Assembly (NCBI GenBank): GCA_946482655.1
Contig: CAMLSA010000062.1
Location: 1 to 19,775, forward strand
Reading direction: 5' to 3'
DNA: 19,775 nucleotides
DNA from: an uncultured Sphingomonas sp.
GTDB lineage: Bacteria; Pseudomonadota; Alphaproteobacteria; Sphingomonadales; Sphingomonadaceae
A program made the translations under genes and the position numbers. This document shows positions 14,832 through 19,775 of the stretch, in pieces; position 1 is the stretch's first letter, and every line of letters begins with the position of its first letter. The notes below the pieces were generated by a model, which did no database searches, was not told where the DNA came from, and saw only the letters and a list, made by a program, of their open reading frames with translations.

Positions 14832-15329
14832 TCAGGCGGACATGAGCGCGGCGAGCAGCGCCCGCCCGGCCTCGTCGAGCGCCTGGACCTGCAGGGCCGC
14901 TTCGGCGATCGCGGCCTCCTCCGCCCCGTTGCCCGCCGCGATCGCCGCCTGGCGCCGCCGGTCGAGTTCGGCGAGCGCCTGGCCCACCGGCGCGCGCTCG
15001 GCCTCGGCGCGGCTATAGGCCAGCTGCCCCTCCACCCACGCCTCGCTGCCCTCGGCGGCCGCCCGTCCCGCCTCGATCCGCGGCCGCCCCGTTTCGAGCG
15101 CGGCCCTGAAGGCGGCATCGGCGGCCTGCGCGCTGGCGAGGATCTGCGCGATGCCGGCCGATGCGGGCAGGGGCGGCGTCGCGACCGGCGCGGTCGCCGG
15201 CGCCGGCTGCGCCTGCAGCACCGCCCGCTCGATGGGCCGCGGCGCGAGCGAAGGATAGCCGCTCCGCACATCGGCGCAGCCGGTGACCATGGAGAACAGG
15301 AGCAGGGCGGGAAAACGCAAGCCGGTCAT
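14832..15329 (-). CDS. Predicted lipoprotein, Ala-rich helical
   Basis: A 165-residue protein from the ATG at 15329: MTGLRFPALLLFSMVTGCAD gives a lipoprotein signal with lipobox VTGC (C18). The frame is open upstream to 15365, but that start would bury the signal. After a Pro/Ala-rich linker the remainder (about 55-165) is Ala/Glu/Arg-rich and predicted helical or coiled-coil. I recognise no family. It precedes ptrB by 5 nt on the same strand. An envelope location is likely; function is unknown. Confidence 0.7.
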   Translation of the reverse strand: MTGLRFPALLLFSMVTGCADVRSGYPSLAPRPIERAVLQAQPAPATAPVATPPLPASAGIAQILASAQAADAAFRAALETGRPRIEAGRAAAEGSEAWVEGQLAYSRAEAERAPVGQALAELDRRRQAAIAAGNGAEEAAIAEAALQVQALDEAGRALLAALMSA

Positions 15330-15370
15330 CGCCTCGGCTCTAGGCCCGTCACAAAATCTGCGCAACGGGG

Positions 15371-15399
15371 TTGCGCCCGCGCGGCTCCCCGACTAGGTA
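15371..15399 (+). promoter_or_regulatory. Candidate promoter of tRNA-Arg
   Basis: TTGCGC (15371-15376) and TAGGTA (15394-15399) are 17 bp apart, and the -10 ends 12 nt before the mature tRNA. Each hexamer is a partial match; position is the main support. Confidence 0.35.
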
Positions 15400-15411
15400 G
15401 CCCGGCACAAC

Positions 15412-15488
15412 GCGCCCGTAGCTCAGCTGGATAGAGCATCAGACTACGAATCTGAGGGTCGGACGTTCGAATCGTTCCGGGCGCGCCA
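15412..15488 (+). tRNA. tRNA-Arg(ACG)
   Basis: A 77-nt cloverleaf can be read directly. The acceptor stem GCGCCCG pairs with CGGGCGC, followed by discriminator G and an encoded CCA (15486-15488). The anticodon arm is TCAGA-CTACGAA-TCTGA with anticodon ACG, and the TΨC loop contains GTTCGAATC. The 3' part of the gene is overlapped by the end of the convergent serine recombinase gene, which marks this tRNA as the likely integration target of the island to the right. Confidence 0.95.
15444..15488. other. Probable attachment site at the 3' half of tRNA-Arg
   Basis: The recombinase gene ends within the tRNA, and the tRNA is intact. The crossover core should lie in the anticodon to 3' region (about 15444-15488). 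The matching copy that would mark the other island end is not in the window. Exact core limits cannot be set from one end. Confidence 0.5.
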
Positions 15489-17141
15489 TTTCGGTTCAAA
15501 ACCACGAACGCCTAGCACCGCCGCCTCTACGCCAGAGGCGGCGGTGAGGGTGCGGAGCAGCTCGCTCCGCAAGCCGCGAATGCGAACCTCCGTCTTGCTC
15601 ACCACCTCGACGCGCTGGGCGACCGCCCGGATATGATCGCGCGCGAATGACCCATCACCCTTCCGCAGCTTCCTGCGCGCCGCCATCGCAAAGGCCCGCA
15701 GGCTTTCGGGCGTGATGGCCGGTCCGATCTTCTCGATATGCGCCACCGCCCGCTCGGCGTCGCCCCTGGCCTGGTCGCGCGTCGCCGTCAGCTCCGCGAT
15801 CCGATCCTTGAGCGACGGATCGCTTACGTCGATCACGCCATTCTCGATCGCGTTATAGAGCCGCTTGAGCTTCGCTTCCGCCTCGGTCGCGCGGCGCTCC
15901 AGATCAGCGACATGGAGCCGCCGCTGATCCACCCATTCGTCGCGGCGTTCGAGGATTTGATCCATCATCTCCTCAAGCCGCTTCGGATCGAGCAGCCGCC
16001 ACTCCAGATGCCCGACCACGGCTTCGTTCAGCCGATCCATCGGAACCGTAATGCCGGGGCAGCCCTTCGCGCCCTGCCGCGCCTTCGTGGAGCAGGTGTA
16101 ATAGCGATACTCGCGGCCGACGCTGCTGGTGCCGGTGCGCAGGGTCATCGCCCCGCCGCAGCACGCGCAGAAGCAGATGCCCGTGAGCAGCGTTGGCCCC
16201 CCAACGGCCATCGGCGGCATCATCTTCGGGCTGCGCGCCTTGAGCGACCGCTGCACAGCCTCGAACTCCGCCTCCGAGACGATGGCGGGCACTTCCATGA
16301 TGGCGTGCTCGCTTTCGGGCTTGGGGGCCTTGGTGCGATAGTCCCGATAGTTGAACTTGTGCTGGCCGATATAGGTAGTGCGGGTGAGCACCTGATGCAC
16401 GGCTCCAAGCCCCCAGCGCCCGCCGTCGCGGGTGCGGGTGTTGTTGTCGTTGAGCCAGGTCGCGATGGCCTTGAGGCCCATCGGCCCGCTATCATCGACG
16501 CCGTTCAGCGCCATCCGGTAGATGCGCCGCACGGTCTCGGCCTGGATCGGGTCGATCTCCAGCTTCTTCTTGACCTTCGCGCCGCGGTGCCCGGCCTCGA
16601 CGATCCGATAGCCGATGGGCGCGCGCGCGCCGTTCCAGAAGCCCTGGCGCGCGTTCTCCTTCATCGACCGCAGAGTATGCTTGCCGTTCTCCTTCGACTG
16701 ATATTCGTCGAACAACGTCATGATCTGGCGCATCATCACGCTCATCGGATCGTCGCCCAAATCCTGCGTGATCGAGATCAACCGCACGCCGTTCTTCGCC
16801 AGCTTGCGGACGTAGAACTCGAACTGGAACTGGTCGCGGAAGAAGCGCGAGAAACTGTGGACCAGGATCACGTTGAATGGCGACGGCTTCTGCATCGCCG
16901 CGTCGATCATCGCCTGAAACGCCGGCCGACGATCATCGGTCGCGGTATTGCCCGGTTCGACGAACTCGGCCGCGATCTCCCAGCTGCGCGACAGGCAATA
17001 GCCTTCGATCTGCCGGCGCTGGTCGGGGATCGACAGGTCGCTCTCGGCCTGGCGGCCGGTGGAGACGCGCAGATAGAGCGCGGTGCGGGCCATCGCCATA
17101 ACCGGCGAGGTGTCCTCGACGCGAAGGACGGCGTCGGTCAT
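15444..17141 (-). CDS. Large serine recombinase (island integrase)
   Basis: A 565-residue large serine recombinase. The resolvase domain covers about 18-165, with nucleophile S27 in LYLRVSTGRQAESD and arginines near SFSRFFRD (R99). The recombinase DNA-binding domain is about 170-300 (GARAPIGYRIVEAG, QAETVRRIYRMAL). A zinc ribbon is at about 321-363 (C325, C328, C350, C361), followed by a coiled-coil region (about 390-475). The last codons (WRARNDSNVRPSDS) are the antisense of tRNA-Arg, so the gene ends inside the tRNA. That is expected if recombination joined the integrase to the target site. Internal starts at M15 or M17 are possible. It is probably cotranscribed with the genes upstream. Confidence 0.92.
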   Translation of the reverse strand: MTDAVLRVEDTSPVMAMARTALYLRVSTGRQAESDLSIPDQRRQIEGYCLSRSWEIAAEFVEPGNTATDDRRPAFQAMIDAAMQKPSPFNVILVHSFSRFFRDQFQFEFYVRKLAKNGVRLISITQDLGDDPMSVMMRQIMTLFDEYQSKENGKHTLRSMKENARQGFWNGARAPIGYRIVEAGHRGAKVKKKLEIDPIQAETVRRIYRMALNGVDDSGPMGLKAIATWLNDNNTRTRDGGRWGLGAVHQVLTRTTYIGQHKFNYRDYRTKAPKPESEHAIMEVPAIVSEAEFEAVQRSLKARSPKMMPPMAVGGPTLLTGICFCACCGGAMTLRTGTSSVGREYRYYTCSTKARQGAKGCPGITVPMDRLNEAVVGHLEWRLLDPKRLEEMMDQILERRDEWVDQRRLHVADLERRATEAEAKLKRLYNAIENGVIDVSDPSLKDRIAELTATRDQARGDAERAVAHIEKIGPAITPESLRAFAMAARRKLRKGDGSFARDHIRAVAQRVEVVSKTEVRIRGLRSELLRTLTAASGVEAAVLGVRGFEPKWRARNDSNVRPSDS

Positions 17142-17159
17142 GGCATGAACATCCTTATC

Positions 17160-17408
17160 TCACGGCAAGGGTCCGAACAGGTCGTCCAGCTCCTTGCGCA
17201 AATGGCCTTCGATGACGCGCAACTCGGCGTCGCCGATTGGAACCCGCTCGGGCCAATCGTCCGTGACCGTGATCGGCCCGCTATCTTTGATGGTGCGTGC
17301 GCGGGACGGCGCGCGCTTCGCTGGCGCCTGCATATAGTCGTGCAGGTCGTCGAGACCGTCCGACCAGCCGCGCGGGGCGCGACGACGACGTTTGCGAGAC
17401 AGGGCCAT
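17160..17408 (-). CDS. Small basic/acidic protein of unknown function
   Basis: An 82-residue frame starting MALSRKRRRRAPRGWSDGLD and ending IEGHLRKELDDLFGPLP. The N-terminus is strongly basic and the C-terminal half, with TVTDDWPERVPIGDAELRVI, reads like a real folded segment with GC-rich third positions. No good ribosome site precedes 17408. A different frame beginning at 17479 (MNPYLRYARPNHLHLAQP) overlaps the yhaV stop by ATGA and looks coding up to about 17405, so the true gene may start there and shift frame. It lies between yhaV and the recombinase. Family not recognised. Confidence 0.5.
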   Translation of the reverse strand: MALSRKRRRRAPRGWSDGLDDLHDYMQAPAKRAPSRARTIKDSGPITVTDDWPERVPIGDAELRVIEGHLRKELDDLFGPLP

Positions 17409-17475
17409 GCGCCGACGCTGATGCCCGGCTGCGCCAAGTGCAAATGGTTCGGCCGGGCGTAGCGCAGATAGGGGT

Positions 17476-17967
17476 TCATGGCGGCTCCGGCGAAGTCGCC
17501 GCCAGACGCTCCTGTGTTTCCGACTCGCTCGCAGCCGCCAACAACGCCGCCCAATCGTCGGGCGGATTGCCCTTGTCGAGCATCTTGCGGAACACTGCAT
17601 AGGCGTCCGACTTCGATCCATAGGTGCGCAGCGTGTTTTCGTCGTTCACCCAGGCGAACACGATAACCTTGGCGCTGGTGCTGTAGCGGAAGAACAGCCG
17701 GAACCGGCCGCCGCCGAATTTCGCCCGGAACCAGTGCTTGCGGTCGTCGCCCAACGTGCCGCCCTGCCGATAGTCCGGGCGAGTGGGGTCTTGGGGAATG
17801 GTCTCGAATACGAGCTGACGCAGCGTAGCCAGCAGCTTCGCATTGGCCGACTTGCGCCAGCCGCGCGGGTCTTTCTCCCGCAGACGCGCGACGGCTGCCC
17901 CCAACTTCTCGAATTGATCGAGAAACAGAGGGTGGGCAATGAGTTGCCACCCATTGACGACCATCAT
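17476..17967 (-). CDS. yhaV: YhaV-family toxin (type II toxin-antitoxin)
   Basis: A 163-residue protein starting MMVVNGWQLIAHPLFLDQFE and containing the YhaV core: DPTRPDYRQGGTLGDDRKHW, FGGGRFRLFFRYS, VIVFAWVNDENTLRTYGSKSDAYAVFRKML. YhaV is a ribosome-associated ribonuclease of the RelE-like group, held inactive by PrlF. Its start overlaps the prlF stop by one base (TGATG at 17965-17969), with a second ATG right behind. Its stop overlaps a further ATG (17477-17479). The C-terminal tail past about residue 145 is Glu/Ser/Pro-rich. Confidence 0.92.
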   Translation of the reverse strand: MMVVNGWQLIAHPLFLDQFEKLGAAVARLREKDPRGWRKSANAKLLATLRQLVFETIPQDPTRPDYRQGGTLGDDRKHWFRAKFGGGRFRLFFRYSTSAKVIVFAWVNDENTLRTYGSKSDAYAVFRKMLDKGNPPDDWAALLAAASESETQERLAATSPEPP

Positions 17968-18293
17968 CAGAGATCGACATCGCCGTCGATCGGCGCATCG
18001 AGATCGACCTTAACGCCCTCGGTTAGCGCCGCGATGCGTTCGGTGAGCGCGGGGGAAAGCGCAGTCAGCGCCTCGGGCCGGCGTTTAATATCCTCGGCCA
18101 GAAACGTCAGAAAGCTGTCGATCGCCGGATCGTCATGCTCGGCATCGGCGCGATGCACCGACACACCATGCTCATCGACGCGGAAAGCGATCTTGCCGCC
18201 GTAATCGACGCCGAGCGCCTGGCGGACGGACTTCGGAATCGTCGTCTGGCCCTTGGCGGTGATGGTGCTGATTTCTTCGAGCAACGCGGGCAT
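17967..18293 (-). CDS. prlF: PrlF-family antitoxin (AbrB-type DNA-binding)
   Basis: A 108-residue antitoxin. Residues 5-50 form a swapped-hairpin AbrB domain (ISTITAKGQTTIPKSVRQAL). The central HDDPAIDSFLTFLAEDI motif is characteristic of PrlF and contacts the toxin. The acidic C-terminus ends DGDVDL. It neutralises YhaV and, with it, usually represses its own promoter. AGGAG lies about 8 nt before the ATG. An inverted repeat sits in the promoter upstream. Confidence 0.93.
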   Translation of the reverse strand: MPALLEEISTITAKGQTTIPKSVRQALGVDYGGKIAFRVDEHGVSVHRADAEHDDPAIDSFLTFLAEDIKRRPEALTALSPALTERIAALTEGVKVDLDAPIDGDVDL

Positions 18294-18315
18294 GACTCAT
18301 CTCCTCTGCCCGCTG

Positions 18316-18344
18316 CATGTAAGGAAAATGCATTACATTGTCAA
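18316..18344 (-). promoter_or_regulatory. prlF-yhaV promoter with inverted-repeat operator
   Basis: On the minus strand a perfect TTGACA (18339-18344) is followed after 17 bp by TACATG (18316-18321), a weak -10. Between and across them lies a perfect 6-bp inverted repeat, ATGTAA (18317-18322) and TTACAT (18333-18338), with a 10-bp spacer. A PrlF or PrlF-YhaV complex bound here would cover the -35 to -10 region and shut off transcription, the usual autoregulation of such pairs. Confidence 0.6.
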
Positions 18345-18551
18345 GGTGGAGCCTTCCACGGGCATCACATCCTCCTGAAAGTCCATCCCGGTGAAGCAGG
18401 TCCGATAGAAGAAGAAACTGCTTGGTTGCGTCTCGTTGGACTGGCCCAAGGCCGGGCAGAATATATGGCGAAGCCTATCTTCTTCCGGCAGTGTTGCGTG
18501 CGGGGCTTCACTATTACAACCGCTGCGAGTCGCGGGGAGGACGGGGGCGGG
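18345..18551. other. Gap between prlF and qatA
   Basis: This 207-bp divergent gap holds no convincing gene. It should contain the qatA promoter; the only weak candidate is TTGGAC near 18437 with an AT-rich ATATATGG stretch about 19 bp downstream. A GGGGAGG (18534-18540) lies 11 nt before the qatA ATG. Confidence 0.4.
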
Positions 18552-19775
18552 ATGATTCTCACTGACAATGAGACAAAGGTCGATCTCCTCAACAATGAGG
18601 CGATCGCCAAGACCATCATCGAGCTGCTGCGCGAAAAGCCCGAGCGCGCCGTGACGATCGGCGTTCACGGCGACTGGGGTGCGGGCAAATCCAGCATCTT
18701 GGAGATGATCGAAAACGGCCTCAGCTCCGATGAGGACGTGCTCTGCATCAAATTCAACGGATGGCGCTTTCAAGGATTCGAAGACGCCAAAATAGCGCTG
18801 ATCGAGGGCATCGTCACCGGGCTTATCGAAAAACGCCCTTTGCTCACCCAAGCCGGCGTAGCCGTGAAAGACATCTTCCGGCGGATCGATTGGCTGAAGA
18901 TCGCGCGGCACGGGGGCGGGCTCGCTTTCACCGCATTCACCGGCATTCCCACAGCCGATCAGATCGGCGCGGTGGTCGGCACCTTGAAGGGGATCTTCTC
19001 CGATCCCTCGAAACTTGCCACGCAGGAGAATTACGACAAAGCGATCGACGGTGTGCAAGGTCTGCTGAAGCCGGGAGAGTCGAAAAATGTGCCGGAAGAG
19101 ATCGAGGCGTTCCGGAAAGCTTTTGACGATCTGCTCAAGCAGGCGGGCATCAAGCAACTGATCGTCCTCATCGACGATCTCGACCGCTGCCTGCCGGACA
19201 CGGCGATCGAAACGCTCGAAGCCGTCCGGCTGTTCGTCTTCACCGCCCGCACCGCGTTCATCGTCGCGGCCGACGAGGCGATGATCGAATATTCGGTGCG
19301 CAAACATTTCCCCGAGCTGCCGGACACGACCGGACCCCGCGACTATGCGCGCAACTATCTTGAAAAGCTGATCCAGATTCCGTTCCGGATTCCGGCCTTG
19401 GGCGAGACCGAAACCCGCATCTACGTCACCCTGTTACTCATCGGCGCCGAGCTGGGCGAGGACGATCCCGCTTACTCCGCGCTCATCACCGTCGCGCGAG
19501 AATTGCTCAAACGGCCCTGGAAGACGGCCGGGCTCGACGCGCAGACGGTCAAGACCGCCTTAGGCGACAAAGCCGGCCAGGTCCAGAACGCGCTCACCTT
19601 GAGCGACCAGATCGGTCCGATCCTGGCCAGCGGCACTCAGGGCAATCCGCGGCAGATCAAGCGCTTCCTGAACACCCTACTGCTGCGCCATCAGACCGCG
19701 CTCGCTCGCGGCTTCGGAGAAGAGGTGAAGCTGCCCGTTCTGGCGAAGCTCATGCTGGCCGAACGGTTCCTCTCC
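18552..19775 (+). CDS. qatA: QatA-like KAP-family P-loop ATPase (anti-phage), partial
   Basis: The first 408 codons of a gene that runs off the window. It begins MILTDNETKVDLLNNEAIAK. Walker A is GDWGAGKSS (40-48) and Walker B is LIVLIDDLDRC (203-213), with the long insertion between them that defines KAP NTPases. GNPRQIKRFLNTLLLRH, near 366-382, is the sensor-2-like segment of the family. From memory the sequence matches QatA of the four-gene QatABCD defence system, where it acts with a QueC-like protein (QatC) and a TatD-like nuclease (QatD). GGGGAGG lies 11 nt before the ATG. A different KAP ATPase defence gene is the alternative until the following genes are seen. Confidence 0.85.
   Translation, partial: MILTDNETKVDLLNNEAIAKTIIELLREKPERAVTIGVHGDWGAGKSSILEMIENGLSSDEDVLCIKFNGWRFQGFEDAKIALIEGIVTGLIEKRPLLTQAGVAVKDIFRRIDWLKIARHGGGLAFTAFTGIPTADQIGAVVGTLKGIFSDPSKLATQENYDKAIDGVQGLLKPGESKNVPEEIEAFRKAFDDLLKQAGIKQLIVLIDDLDRCLPDTAIETLEAVRLFVFTARTAFIVAADEAMIEYSVRKHFPELPDTTGPRDYARNYLEKLIQIPFRIPALGETETRIYVTLLLIGAELGEDDPAYSALITVARELLKRPWKTAGLDAQTVKTALGDKAGQVQNALTLSDQIGPILASGTQGNPRQIKRFLNTLLLRHQTALARGFGEEVKLPVLAKLMLAERFLS

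Noticed and set aside
12853..15018. 721-codon plus-strand open frame opposite oligopeptidase B
   Set aside because: It is antisense to a gene with an intact catalytic triad and family motifs; long antisense frames are common in GC-rich DNA. The translation is low-complexity (Arg, Ile, Asp, Gly) with no motif.
15738..17462. 574-codon plus-strand frame opposite the recombinase
   Set aside because: Shadow of the recombinase gene; composition typical of antisense frames.
18333..19307. 324-codon minus-strand frame opposite qatA
   Set aside because: The plus strand has Walker A, Walker B and a QatA-like start; the antisense frame has no motif.
1..19775. CRISPR array, rRNA or insertion sequence
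   Set aside because: No regular short repeats with spacers, no rRNA segments and no transposase reading frame were seen.

Overview
The window looks like a sphingomonad-type alphaproteobacterial chromosome (Sphingomonas or a close relative). Base composition is GC-rich with strong GC3. The order thrC, M16 peptidase, class I methyltransferase is one I associate with sphingomonads, and the neighbours (alginate-export-like outer membrane protein, small acidic stress-type proteins, ccmAB, oligopeptidase B) fit that group. This is recognition from memory, not a database result.

Layout. Positions 1-127 (minus) hold the start of argD, with a structured 5' leader. An outer membrane beta-barrel gene follows (335-1327, plus), then small acidic proteins, a GFA/CENP-V zinc protein and a convergent Cys-rich copper-binding four-helix protein (to 2981). 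Positions 3025-6542 (plus) are a tight run: thrC, M16 peptidase, methyltransferase.

Positions 6539-8957 (minus) are an AT-richer accessory block of two tandem effector/immunity-like cassettes. Each is a soluble toxin-like protein with a PRSYW motif near its N-terminus, followed by an ATGA-coupled membrane or lipoprotein partner. Between the cassettes lies a scar made of a decayed 3' end of phhB joined to a decayed 3' end of the upstream methyltransferase. The block therefore seems to have grown by tandem duplication or accretion between methyltransferase and phhB. Both toxin genes carry the same 21-bp promoter-like element about 85 bp before matching GTG starts.

Housekeeping genes resume at 9005: metallophosphoesterase, phhB, zincin-like metallopeptidase, ccmA and ccmB, an AIM24/TIGR00266 protein, oligopeptidase B and a lipoprotein (to 15329).

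Positions 15412-15488 are tRNA-Arg(ACG), the entry point of an integrated island. A large serine recombinase ends inside the tRNA on the opposite strand. Behind it come a small unknown gene, a PrlF/YhaV toxin-antitoxin pair with an inverted-repeat operator at its promoter, and, divergently, the first 408 codons of a KAP-family ATPase matching QatA of the QatABCD anti-phage system. The island runs off the window end. The window thus holds two accessory regions: an effector/immunity array at a methyltransferase-phhB hotspot and a tRNA-Arg defence island.
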